Part shown: in pieces, positions 9,314 to 17,881 of the stretch
Position numbering within the stretch: position 1 is the first letter of the stretch
Layout: each line of letters starts with the position of its first letter
The notes under the pieces: generated by a model
Database searches by the model: none
Seen by the model: only the letters and a program-made list of their open reading frames with translations
What the model was told of the DNA's origin: nothing
NCBI GenBank assembly: GCA_964644705.1
Contig: CAZXYF010000002.1
Location: 1-47,076, forward strand
Length of the DNA: 47,076 bases
Source of the DNA: CAZXYF01 sp964644705
Lineage (GTDB): Bacteria > Planctomycetota > Brocadiia > SM23-32
Direction: 5' to 3'
Made by a program: the position numbers and the translations under genes

Positions 9314-9388
9314 GAAAACCTCCGGTGGGCCTAAATGGTGTTGTCAGAATATAGCGTTCTCAATATGCGATATCAGTATCAATTTAAC

Positions 9389-9412
9389 GCTGCAAACACA
9401 CTGCAGCTTTTT
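9389..9412. repeat. Intercistronic hairpin between atpF and atpA
   Basis: GCTGCA (9389-9394) pairs with TGCAGC (9402-9407). On the plus strand it is followed by five T, so it looks like a small terminator against antisense transcription. Within the minus-strand operon mRNA it is a short hairpin that could help set processing or the higher expression of A and B. Confidence 0.35.
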
Positions 9413-9426
9413 GTTCACGACAGATC

Positions 9427-9756
9427 CTACTGTTCAGACAGCACGTCAACTCCAATTGTCCGCTCCATCGTTTTCCGCATCCACTCCATCGTTGTGTTTT
9501 TGGCACCCAGGTGGGACGGAACGAGCATGATGACAGTGTTTTTCCGGCCACGTAGCTCCTCAACTTCCTCCTGCAGCTCATCAGCCATCGTTTCGCTCAA
9601 CAGAATGAGGCGCACCTCTTGCCGGTTCACCTGCACGCGAAGCGATTCCGTCATTTCCTCCTCGGTGTCCACCGAGACCAACTCCACACCAATGCTCTGG
9701 AGGCCCAGCATTTCAGATCGCGGTCCGATGGCAACAATTTTGGGGGATTCACTCAT
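9427..9756 (-). CDS. atpF: V/A-type ATP synthase subunit F
   Basis: 109 aa from the ATG at 9756 (a GTG at 9765 would add three residues). Subunit F binds the D shaft. The Rossmann-like start KIVAIGPRSEMLGLQSIGVELV, the middle VRLILLSETMADEL and the terminal helix match the family, usual length 100-110. It lies between C and A as in most bacterial V/A operons. Its stop is followed by a small hairpin at 9389-9407 in the gap before atpA. Confidence 0.92.
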   Translation of the reverse strand: MSESPKIVAIGPRSEMLGLQSIGVELVSVDTEEEMTESLRVQVNRQEVRLILLSETMADELQEEVEELRGRKNTVIMLVPSHLGAKNTTMEWMRKTMERTIGVDVLSEQ

Positions 9757-9852
9757 ACCAGTCACTCAACCAGAAATTTTTATCTCGCATCAAGCGTGTA
9801 ATGTTATTTTTGGCTCTTTCCACAGGCCCGTCCATCTCACAGTCGGCTTCGG

Positions 9853-10848
9853 TCATACGTAGCAGGGATGGAGGTGCTGTTCCAGAAGATCGGGCGCCAT
9901 TTCATTGGCACGGCCAACAACGGCCACGCACATGTTATACGATTCAGTCTGAAGGCCCAGCATACAGGCAAAAACACGTTCGGGGCCAAAAGGAACTCTC
10001 CGACCCTCCCGCACGTAATCCATAATCCATTCTTCGCCCGCATGGACAACCGCCCGGATTCGCTCCGTGCCATCCACATCGGCGAGGTCGCCCAGGTTGA
10101 ATCCATCCAATGATTCTGTCAGAAGTCGGGGCCAGTCTTCCACGGGTTCATCCTGAACCGCCTGGAGACGATGGGCATTGGACCGATCCTGCAAAAGAAG
10201 ATTTCGCACCTCCGGGTCCATATCGAGTGCCTCACCACGGAGGAGAAACTCTATTCCTCTCAGGCAATCCAGACGATCCCAGTAACCATCAATCCAGTCA
10301 CTGTCGAGTGTTTCCGCGGCATTCTTCAACTCGCGCAGAACCGCGGAATCAAAAGCAGCGTCAAATACGGGCAAGCTGGTCTCTCCAGCTTCATCGAAAT
10401 GCGACTGAACGCTGTTACGAACGCGTTCAAATATGGGGGGAAGGTCCGTGTTCGGACCATCCCACAACTGATCCCAAAAATGCTCATCGTACTGACCGGA
10501 TACCGAGGAGACGTCAACGTCCAAATAATGTCGTTTAATGTAGTTTTTGAGGCTCCTCAAATCCTCCCGCCAGAGCAACAAGTTTCCAGGTAGTGGATCC
10601 GGGCTCTGTTCCTGGAGTTCTCTTATCATGTCGAGGTAGCAGTCCTGCAAAACGGGTTCCGCCTGCCTCAAATCGTCCCCGTGAGAGAAGCATTCCCCGA
10701 TGAGGCTGTCCGCCAGTCGGGTATATATATCATCGCGGGGGCCACGAATGATATGGCGGAAGTAATCGCCGGGCATCATCCACGACTCCAGCACGGCGGC
10801 ACGGCCGCTCGGATAGGACCAGGAACTGGTTTGCTTACTCTGGGGCAT
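9853..10848 (-). CDS. atpC: V/A-type ATP synthase subunit C (AC39 family)
   Basis: 331 aa, all-helical, strongly charged. Subunit C is the funnel that links the membrane ring to the D/F shaft. Sequence conservation in this family is low; I rely on length, operon position between E and F, and features such as the N-terminal YPSGRAAVLESWMM, the repeated LxxFLLRGE-like helix and NMCVAVVGRANEMAPDLLEQHL at the end. It is more divergent than its neighbours. Confidence 0.82.
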   Translation of the reverse strand: MPQSKQTSSWSYPSGRAAVLESWMMPGDYFRHIIRGPRDDIYTRLADSLIGECFSHGDDLRQAEPVLQDCYLDMIRELQEQSPDPLPGNLLLWREDLRSLKNYIKRHYLDVDVSSVSGQYDEHFWDQLWDGPNTDLPPIFERVRNSVQSHFDEAGETSLPVFDAAFDSAVLRELKNAAETLDSDWIDGYWDRLDCLRGIEFLLRGEALDMDPEVRNLLLQDRSNAHRLQAVQDEPVEDWPRLLTESLDGFNLGDLADVDGTERIRAVVHAGEEWIMDYVREGRRVPFGPERVFACMLGLQTESYNMCVAVVGRANEMAPDLLEQHLHPCYV

Positions 10849-10935
10849 GCGTTCTTGGTATCTTTTCTGTTACTGAATTGTGCGAAGCGCAAAGATATTA
10901 AACGGGGCAACCCGATCGGCGATCTGGCCGATCAG

Positions 10936-11535
10936 CTAGACCTTCAATCCGTCGGGAAACACTTTTTGGGCGATGGTCGGGGCCAGTTCATCGCGCAGAT
11001 CATTAATTCGCCTTTCCACGGACATATCAATTTCAAACTTACCGGTGCGGAAAATCACGCCTCCCCGCTCAGGCCGTTCGCCCTCTTCTACTTCAAGCTG
11101 AGTATTCTCGTTCCTCCCCGCGTTGAGATCGTCGATAAGTGGCCGGATACGCTCTGCATCATCGGTGTGACAGATGACGGTACCCGATGTGTCGCCAGGG
11201 ATCTCGGCAATCCAGCTGCCAATCAGTTCGCGATATTCGTCCTCCGGCAGTTTGAAGATCCGTTCGGCCGCTTGTTCGAAGAGACGGTCAAGGATTTCGT
11301 TGCGTTTTTCCAGAAGGGCAAGATTGTGTTTCGAACGCTCCTGGATAAGGCGTCGCTCGCAGGTGCGTTCGATCTTCTGCCGTTGCTCTTCAAACTTTTG
11401 CTGGAACTCCTGCTCGATTTGTTCCTTGCCCTGCTCCAGCCGTTCCTCGCACCGTGCACGGGCCTCGGATTCAATCTTTTGGGCCTTCTCTTCGGCCTCT
11501 TCGATTACGGCCTCTCTGATCCGATCCATGCTCAT
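10936..11535 (-). CDS. atpE: V/A-type ATP synthase subunit E (peripheral stalk)
   Basis: 199 aa. The N-terminal half (about 1-95) is a long charged coiled coil (EAEEKAQKIESEARARCEERLEQ) and the C-terminal half is the globular domain that grips the head, ending in SVERRINDLRDELAPTIAQKVF. ATGs at 11535 and 11529 both fit; no strong Shine-Dalgarno separates them. Partner of the small G/H coiled-coil subunit encoded first in the operon. Confidence 0.92.
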   Translation of the reverse strand: MSMDRIREAVIEEAEEKAQKIESEARARCEERLEQGKEQIEQEFQQKFEEQRQKIERTCERRLIQERSKHNLALLEKRNEILDRLFEQAAERIFKLPEDEYRELIGSWIAEIPGDTSGTVICHTDDAERIRPLIDDLNAGRNENTQLEVEEGERPERGGVIFRTGKFEIDMSVERRINDLRDELAPTIAQKVFPDGLKV

Positions 11536-11718
11536 ATGTGTTGATAATCCTTATATTCGCTTATATTTTATTGCTTCAGCCGCGGGCTCCGCCGCGTGGT
11601 CGGATATGCCATCCGAATCAGGCGGGGTCACTGCTCATCGGGGTATGAATTGAAGAGCCCAATGAGCATGTCGTTTGGCCGGACACTCCAGCGGACCGCT
11701 CAGTTATCACCGGACGGT

Positions 11719-12294
11719 TCAGGCTCCCGGCATGGGCAGCGCAGGGATCATGAAGTCAGCACTGGTCAACCAGATGATCATCAAAATAGAGGCGAGCAGA
11801 GCCACAACACCGTATGTTTCCACCAGCACGGGCAGAATCAGCGCACGCCCCATGTCGTCGGGACGTTTGCTGGTCCAGTTGATGCACGCGGAACAGGTGT
11901 TTCCCTGGTAGGACGCACTTCTCCATTCCGCCAGCCCCATTCCTACGCCCACAAAAAGCAGGGCCACGCCGGCGAGAGGTCCCACGATGTAGCCAGTGCC
12001 ACCTATCATTTTGGCCCCGGCGATTCCCGAATTCACAGCGATTAAAATCGCGGCGACCAATCCGTAAAATCCCTGCGTTCCGGGTAGGGACATCAGGACG
12101 AAAAGTTTACCGAACAGCTCGGGCTTCTCCGAAAGAATGCCGGCGGCCTGGGAAGCTCCTACACTGATACCACGGGCTGAACCGATACAGGCCAGACTCA
12201 CGGCCAGAATAGCACCGATGCCAGCGGATCCGATACCGGTCGTTACAAACAGATACTCCACCAAACTATCGACTTGACCGACTAATTCCTCCAT
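11719..12294 (-). CDS. atpK: V/A-type ATP synthase subunit K (membrane rotor ring, Na+-type)
   Basis: 191 aa with four transmembrane helices, a duplicated hairpin as in NtpK. The carboxylate is present only in the second hairpin (Glu159 in VLVETYG); the first has PGTQGFYG instead. All ligands described for the Na+ site of Enterococcus hirae NtpK have counterparts: Leu70, Thr73, Gln74, Gln130 and Glu159. That indicates sodium rather than proton translocation (inference from the motif). About 30 residues longer than NtpK, with an N-terminal extension and a Pro-rich tail. A 183-base gap separates it from atpE. GAGAGGA precedes the ATG. Confidence 0.94.
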   Translation of the reverse strand: MEELVGQVDSLVEYLFVTTGIGSAGIGAILAVSLACIGSARGISVGASQAAGILSEKPELFGKLFVLMSLPGTQGFYGLVAAILIAVNSGIAGAKMIGGTGYIVGPLAGVALLFVGVGMGLAEWRSASYQGNTCSACINWTSKRPDDMGRALILPVLVETYGVVALLASILMIIWLTSADFMIPALPMPGA

Positions 12295-12370
12295 CTTTCC
12301 TCTCTCCTCATGCTCTGTTTTTGCCAGAAATATCTAAAACGTTAATCGTTTGCATCCATCTCGCTCAATT

Positions 12371-14383
12371 TCAACGGTGATCTTGCACAACCACGGATTC
12401 GGTGGTCAAACTCAGGGGACTATACTTTATGCCACCGCCCTCGTAGAAACAGTTGAAAAACTCCAGAAAGATCAGCCGGGCCGGGTGCACAAAGGCCGCC
12501 AGCATACTGACCAGGAAGTTGAAGGTGTGACCGAATACCAAAATCAGCACGAAAAGGCCCGCTCCCACCACGGGGGTGGATCGAACCAGCTCGGCTATGA
12601 TGTTGAACGCCATGCCGACGATCGCGGAAGTCAGCCCGAGGGCTACGAGCCGGGAATAGGACAAAATATCACTCAGGAAAGTCACACATCCATAACTGCC
12701 CATAATACCGTAGATACTGATCAACCCCTTCCCGAATCGGGCGGCCCACCCTTCCGCGTCCCGCCCCTGCGTCAGGATCAAACCTATACCTCCGACGATC
12801 ATCAATCCGAATCCAACGTTCAAAGTGGTCGGAGATATGTCGAAGAAAAGCGAGCCAAAGGCGATCAAGAATCCGGGCAGGACGAGGAACCAGAGGCCCG
12901 CATCAAACAAGGCGTCCCAGGGCTTGCCCCTCCGAATGAGGCCATAGGCGCGCAATATAAGCCCATAAAACTGGTTGACGACACCGACGCCGATGGATAT
13001 AACCAGCAGCAGGACCGCCTGGTCCAGTGGATCCTTCACGATGTAGGTGTAGCTGCGCAGCGTGAGAAGTATGTTGTTTTCGCCCAGATACTTTGCCTTC
13101 CACAGAGTTGAGGCCCATCCACCGGATAAAATCCCCAGAACCATGGCAAAAATTCCGGCGTAGCTGAACAACATGCACAGATTGTGCATCCCTTTGTATG
13201 GCCGCATTTTGCGCGCCATAACATACCCCACCACGGCCAGTCCCGCGCCGTAAAAGGCGTCGGCGAAACACATGCCAAAAAACAGCAAGAAGCTGAAAGC
13301 GAGGAAGGGGGTGGGATCAAAACTGAAATAATCGGGCATACCGAACATATCCACCAGAAACGTGACCGGTTCCACAAGGCGACTATGCGTCAGGGAAACC
13401 GGAACATCATCGTCGGGTTCGGGATCGCGGTAAACGGTGGAGACCTGCGGGAATCGTTCTTTCAAGTCCTCATCGACGGTATCCTGCTCTTTTGCCGGGA
13501 GGAAACCGCTCAGAACACTGATACGTTCAGAGTCCAGCGCATTGTTACGTGCTTCCACCTTCTCCAGTTCGGCTTCCCAGTATCCCAGCATGACTTCCAC
13601 TTCATGCTGGTGTTCGCTCATTTTAGCGATGCGCTCCCGGCATTTGTCCGCCGCTTTTTCATGTTTCTTGATATCAGCTTTCAGCCGGGTTAACCGCCCG
13701 GAGATGGATCCTTCCACGTCAGGAATGGGCACAGCGGAAAATTTGTGGCTCCGCAAAGAACGGTCCACCTCTTCCGCATCCTCGTTGAGCGCCACCGCTA
13801 CCATATCAACGACATCATTTTTCCGGCGGATATCCTGCAGAACAAGGCTTTCCGCCTCCATGGGGGACGCCCGGAGTTCGTCGAACTCATTCTCCGGCAT
13901 CGATCCGATCCATACGGTGGTTTTCTCCAGGGCTTGGAGGTCATCCGGGGTGAAAGGCAGATTGAGGAAAAATTCAAGATCATGTATTTCCTCCCGGGCC
14001 TCCTCTATAGCCGCCTCATGACGGTGATGCTCTTCTGCCGCATCGTAACACTCTTCGTAGACGGGCCGGTAATCAAACTCCTCGACGATAGTATCGCGCT
14101 GCTCGGGAGTCACCAGAGCGGGGAGTTGAACCACCATGTCAGCCATGGATGTCTCTTTTACATCAAAATTGTCCAGCACATGAAGGATATGTTTGAGCTC
14201 GTGGACGCGAGCCTGAACCTCCTCGGATGACTGAACTGGTCGCTCAAGCCCGTCCTCCTCAGGATGTCTCTCGGAGGCGTCCTCGACATGAAATACCTCC
14301 CGCTCCTGGAGCCAGTCCAGAACCGGACCCATCCGCTGGCGCGGCACCAGCAGAGTAGCATGTTTCATGCGATCAATTGACAT
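12371..14383 (-). CDS. atpI: V/A-type ATP synthase subunit I (membrane stator)
   Basis: 670 aa. The N-terminal half (1-330) is soluble and coiled-coil rich and anchors the peripheral stalks. The C-terminal half has about seven to eight transmembrane helices, beginning near YFSFDPTPFLAFSFLLFFGMCFADAFYG. The segment DILSYSRLVALGLTSAIVGMAFN contains the conserved arginine that faces the rotor ring. The end HPARLIFLEFFNCFYEGGG is typical. The ATG at 14383 directly follows the stop of the preceding gene (no gap), so translation is coupled. Confidence 0.95.
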   Translation of the reverse strand: MSIDRMKHATLLVPRQRMGPVLDWLQEREVFHVEDASERHPEEDGLERPVQSSEEVQARVHELKHILHVLDNFDVKETSMADMVVQLPALVTPEQRDTIVEEFDYRPVYEECYDAAEEHHRHEAAIEEAREEIHDLEFFLNLPFTPDDLQALEKTTVWIGSMPENEFDELRASPMEAESLVLQDIRRKNDVVDMVAVALNEDAEEVDRSLRSHKFSAVPIPDVEGSISGRLTRLKADIKKHEKAADKCRERIAKMSEHQHEVEVMLGYWEAELEKVEARNNALDSERISVLSGFLPAKEQDTVDEDLKERFPQVSTVYRDPEPDDDVPVSLTHSRLVEPVTFLVDMFGMPDYFSFDPTPFLAFSFLLFFGMCFADAFYGAGLAVVGYVMARKMRPYKGMHNLCMLFSYAGIFAMVLGILSGGWASTLWKAKYLGENNILLTLRSYTYIVKDPLDQAVLLLVISIGVGVVNQFYGLILRAYGLIRRGKPWDALFDAGLWFLVLPGFLIAFGSLFFDISPTTLNVGFGLMIVGGIGLILTQGRDAEGWAARFGKGLISIYGIMGSYGCVTFLSDILSYSRLVALGLTSAIVGMAFNIIAELVRSTPVVGAGLFVLILVFGHTFNFLVSMLAAFVHPARLIFLEFFNCFYEGGGIKYSPLSLTTESVVVQDHR

Positions 14384-14701
14384 TTATTCGTCCTCGCGGA
14401 GATTTTCGATGATGAGATCCACGGCTTCATCCAGAGTCTGCTGATCCAGTGAATCCAGCTGTTCCTGGGCCTCAGCAGCCTCCTGTTCCACGTCCTCAAT
14501 CCGGTCTTCCGTGCGAGCTTCAATCTCTTCCCGAGCCTCCGCTACGTCATCCTTATATTCTTGGCGACGCTGTTCGCGGAGATCGGTCAGCTCGTTCTCG
14601 ACCGAGCGTTCCATTTCACTGGCTTCTTCCTTCGCTTCGGCGATGATGCGATCCGCATCATCTTCTATATTCTGTACCTGTTGAATGATATTTTCGGGCA
14701 T
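14384..14701 (-). CDS. V/A-type ATP synthase subunit G/H (peripheral stalk coiled coil)
   Basis: 105 aa, almost entirely one acidic coiled coil (ADRIIAEAKEEASEMERSVE...AEAQEQLDSLDQQ). The frame is open to 14767 but the added residues are unlike the family and overlap the promoter leader, so I start at ATG 14701 (MPENIIQQ). First gene of the operon and immediately adjacent to atpI, which is where the small subunit that pairs with E is normally encoded. Assignment rests on position, length and coiled coil rather than on specific motifs. Confidence 0.8.
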   Translation of the reverse strand: MPENIIQQVQNIEDDADRIIAEAKEEASEMERSVENELTDLREQRRQEYKDDVAEAREEIEARTEDRIEDVEQEAAEAQEQLDSLDQQTLDEAVDLIIENLREDE

Positions 14702-14769
14702 GGAACTACTTTCAGGATGGGATATGGGGGATAACAAATCGGGCAGGAACCAGTGCAAATCGAGCATAT

Positions 14770-14798
14770 ATTTTGCCCTCCGACACCATTTATGTCAA
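14770..14798 (-). promoter_or_regulatory. Promoter of the V/A-ATPase operon
   Basis: On the minus strand: a perfect TTGACA (14798-14793), a 17-base spacer and CAAAAT (14775-14770, 4 of 6). Transcription would start near 14763 and give a leader of about 60 bases before the first ATG. Divergent from efp. Confidence 0.65.
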
Positions 14799-14885
14799 GC
14801 GAACGGCCCATGCAAACTTGACTTGAGGCCCCTGCTTTATAACAATGCGGATTCCAATTATTACTCCGAAGAAAAGGGGCCATCC

Positions 14886-15449
14886 ATGGCAATAGTCGAA
14901 GCAGGAAGTGTCCGGAATGGTAATGTCATCGTCGTTGACGAAAAACTCTGGCTCGTCCTCGATACCCAGCAGACGTTCGTGGGGAAAAAAGGGGCTTACG
15001 TACAAATCAAGATGAAAAATGTTGACAACGGTCACATTGAGACCAATCGATTCAGCACGTCTGATAAGGTGGAGAAGGCATTTGTTGAGAGTAAACGGAT
15101 GACCTACCTTTACGAGGATACGGCGGGCCACGTTTTCATGGATCCCGACACCGGACAGCAGGTGACAATCAGCCGTGATAAGCTGGAAGATGTGCTGCCG
15201 TATCTGGCCTATAACGCGGAGGTTGACGTCGATTTTTATGAGGATCGTCCGATCAAGATTGAACTCCCCCCCAGCGTGGAATTGGAAGTCACCGATACCG
15301 AACCGGCTGTCCGGGGAAACACGGCGACAAATGTAACTAAACCCGCGGAAGTGGAGACCGGTCTGAGTGTAAAAGTGCCCGGGCACATCGATGAAGGGGA
15401 AATCATCGAAGTTGATACGCGAACCGGAGAATTTTTGGGCAGAGCCTGA
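14886..15449 (+). CDS. efp: Translation elongation factor P
   Basis: 187 aa, the normal length, three beta-barrel domains. EF-P enters the ribosomal E site and rescues stalling at polyproline. The loop that reaches the peptidyl-transferase centre reads FVGKKGAYVQ, placing Lys34 at the tip, the position modified in lysine-type EF-Ps. The C-terminal signature region is SVKVPGHIDEGEIIEVDTRTGEFLGRA. The frame is open upstream to 14685, but ATG 14886 with MAIVEAGSVRNG is the family start. No EpmA/EpmB or other modifying enzyme is nearby. A proline-rich target in this same window is ExbB (six consecutive prolines). Confidence 0.97.
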   Translation: MAIVEAGSVRNGNVIVVDEKLWLVLDTQQTFVGKKGAYVQIKMKNVDNGHIETNRFSTSDKVEKAFVESKRMTYLYEDTAGHVFMDPDTGQQVTISRDKLEDVLPYLAYNAEVDVDFYEDRPIKIELPPSVELEVTDTEPAVRGNTATNVTKPAEVETGLSVKVPGHIDEGEIIEVDTRTGEFLGRA

Positions 15450-15468
15450 ACGAGGCATGGAGCATCAT

Positions 15469-17037
15469 ATGGTTGTGAGCAAAAGCAAAGGCGATGGATT
15501 CTGTCAGCGATACAAGAGGCTTCGGCGCCGATTCGAAAACGAAGTGGGGGAAAACCGCGCTCATTACGGAGAGGCAAGCCAGAACATCCGGGAGGAGCTG
15601 GTGCGGTGCCTCTGGTTCGGAAGCCATTTTTCGCCGGATGAACTCCGCACGGATGAAGGGAAACGTGTGGAGGTGATTTCGCCGGGGTGGTGGAATGTGG
15701 AGGGAGGACCGGATTTCAGACGGGCAGAAATCCTCCTTGAAGGCAAGGGCCGCATGGTGGGGGATGTGGAGATCCACACCCGCGCCCCCGGATGGTACGG
15801 GCACGGACACCATAAACAGCCAGAATACAACGACGTTTGTCTCCATGTGGTAATGTGGCAATCAAATACGGAGCGTCCGATCAGGCGAGAAGACGGGCAG
15901 GTGGTTCCCCAGCTCACCCTGAGTGAATTTCTTGACGAAGAGATCGATGAACTGATTGAAATTGTGGACCTGGAGGGGGAGGACCAGGATGCGCAGCCCC
16001 ATTCCCCCGCGATGCAACGATACTGCGGGGAGGCTCTCGCGAATGGAGATATGGATCCCGCGTGGCTGGGATCATTGCTGGATTGTGCCGGGGATCAAAG
16101 GATTATTGATCGGGCAGAACACCTGGCCGAGGAAATGGCCAATCACCCCCCGGAGGAGGTTCTTTACCGGCGGATTGCGGATGCTCTCGGCTACAAAAAT
16201 AATCGCATGGGCTTTCGACAGCTCGCATCTGCTTTACCCATTCACCGACTGCAGGAAATCGTTCCCTCGGATGCGTCGCCCCGGGATAAACGACGCGTTC
16301 TGGAAGCTGCTTACTATGGAGTGGGCGGCTTTCTGCAGAACGCCACCCCGGCGCAGGATGATGCGACGGAGGCATATCTGGACGATCTTACCACTCAATG
16401 GAATGAATTGCCGTCGGATTTTGACCAGTTTCGCATGTCCGACGCACATTGGGATTTTGGGGGCACGCGGCCGGTGAATTTCCCGGTACGTCGCATTGCC
16501 GCCCTGGCCGGGATATACGCCTCGTACCTGCCTGCCGGATTACTCGGGGACCTGTGCCGGACTGCTGAATCTACTGAACCAGATAAAAACCGGCGGCTCG
16601 ATACGACGGTCAGGGATGCACTCACGAGCGTATTCACAACGCTGGAGCATCCCTACTGGGACAGGCGATTCAGTTTCGGGGGGAAGAGGTTGTCCCGCAG
16701 GAATGCACTCGTGGGAGAGCAAAGGGCGCGCGCTATTCTGGTCGATGTATTGATCCCTGTCCTGATTGCACGCGGGCGAATGGAATCGAACCAGAAACTT
16801 CTGAATCGTATCCATGAGGTCTGGAACCGTCTTCCCCGCCGTCAGCCCAACACTGTTGTGGAACGAATGCAAAATGTAATGTTTGGTGGTGATCCGCTGG
16901 TCGGGGACGTGATCGACTCGGCGCGCCGACAACAGGGACTGCACCAGATTCATAATGACTTCTGTGCAGCACCCGAAGGATGCGAGGCGTGCCTGGTGCA
17001 TCTGGCCCATGAGTCAGGAGAAAATTTTAGAGAGTAG
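15469..17037 (+). CDS. DUF2851 family protein
   Basis: 522 aa from ATG 15469, which has GGAG six bases upstream; ATG 15457 is possible but has no proper spacing. The N-terminal half shows the DUF2851 signature ISPGWWNVEGGPDFRRAEILL...GDVEIHTRAPGWYGHGHHKQPEYNDVCLHVV, a nuclease-like conserved D/E/H set. The C-terminal end is cysteine-containing (CAAPEGCEACLVHL). The family occurs in Bacteroidota, Verrucomicrobiota and relatives; function unknown. It follows efp by 19 bases and may be co-transcribed. Confidence 0.86.
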   Translation: MVVSKSKGDGFCQRYKRLRRRFENEVGENRAHYGEASQNIREELVRCLWFGSHFSPDELRTDEGKRVEVISPGWWNVEGGPDFRRAEILLEGKGRMVGDVEIHTRAPGWYGHGHHKQPEYNDVCLHVVMWQSNTERPIRREDGQVVPQLTLSEFLDEEIDELIEIVDLEGEDQDAQPHSPAMQRYCGEALANGDMDPAWLGSLLDCAGDQRIIDRAEHLAEEMANHPPEEVLYRRIADALGYKNNRMGFRQLASALPIHRLQEIVPSDASPRDKRRVLEAAYYGVGGFLQNATPAQDDATEAYLDDLTTQWNELPSDFDQFRMSDAHWDFGGTRPVNFPVRRIAALAGIYASYLPAGLLGDLCRTAESTEPDKNRRLDTTVRDALTSVFTTLEHPYWDRRFSFGGKRLSRRNALVGEQRARAILVDVLIPVLIARGRMESNQKLLNRIHEVWNRLPRRQPNTVVERMQNVMFGGDPLVGDVIDSARRQQGLHQIHNDFCAAPEGCEACLVHLAHESGENFRE

Positions 17038-17291
17038 ATCGGCTGAGAAACGCTTGGGATTTATTCCCTTTGGCTGAATCCCGTTGCATTAGCTTCTATA
17101 ATACATAAGTGTTCGGACGGCATGTCTGGGCTGGGAAACGTATTTCTCACATTTGCTCCAGAAGTGGTAGTAGCGCACTCATTCATGTTTTTGGGGAGCC
17201 GAGTTGCCGGATGTCCGGAGTGGCATTCGCCCCCTGCAAATGGAGATGAACCGGAACCATCTGAATAATCACTAAAAGGACCGGGAACAAC

Positions 17292-17879
17292 GTGGCTAAT
17301 AACGAGATCATCGTGAACTGTGTATGCGGCGAGGAAGTAGAAATCGCCCGGGAAATGCTCGGTCACATATTCCCGTGTCCGGACTGTGGACGCAATCTGC
17401 GTATTTCTCTCCAGTTTTTGATGCTGGATCGGGAGGTGGCCCCCAATCTTACGGCCGTTTGTACCTGTGGTCGATTTATTGTGTCCAAAACCCGAAAAGC
17501 CGGAAAGAAAGCCACCTGTAAAATGTGTGGTCGACGGGTGGCCCTGCCAAAACCGGTGGAAGTGGAGAGTGGCCGTGGGCCCGTTCGGTTACATCCAAAG
17601 GCATTGGAAAAGCAACTCAGAAAAGCCCGCAACCGTGCACGGGAGGAAGGGAAGAAAATCCCGGGCCAGAAACGGGCAGGGCGTTCTCGTCCCCAACACT
17701 TCAGCTTGAAGCCGGGACAGGAGGTGTGTCGGAATCCGGATTGTAAAATGCCCCTCCCTCCCGGCGCCAATGTCTGCCCCCGCTGTCATTTCAATCAGGC
17801 AACGGGCACTCGATATGAGAGCCCGGGTCCGGAAAACGACCCCGTTGGTTCATGGAAACTCAAATGGGTTAAGGATTAA
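17292..17879 (+). CDS. Multi zinc-ribbon protein of unknown function
   Basis: 195 aa, basic, with three groups of cysteine pairs: CVCGEE plus CPDCG (residues about 10-35), CTCG plus CKMCG (55-80), and C(x4)C plus CPRC near the C-terminus (about 150-172). They suggest three zinc ribbons, the first two arranged as a tandem repeat. Between them is a stretch of about 60 Lys/Arg-rich residues that could bind nucleic acid. The start is GTG 17292 with AAAAGGA about 10 bases upstream. The stop is 2 bases from the next gene's start, so the two form an operon. No known family recognised. Confidence 0.78.
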   Translation: MANNEIIVNCVCGEEVEIAREMLGHIFPCPDCGRNLRISLQFLMLDREVAPNLTAVCTCGRFIVSKTRKAGKKATCKMCGRRVALPKPVEVESGRGPVRLHPKALEKQLRKARNRAREEGKKIPGQKRAGRSRPQHFSLKPGQEVCRNPDCKMPLPPGANVCPRCHFNQATGTRYESPGPENDPVGSWKLKWVKD

Positions 17880-17881
17880 GT

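Noticed and set aside
14790..15458. 222-codon minus-strand frame opposite efp
   Set aside because: Antisense shadow of EF-P.
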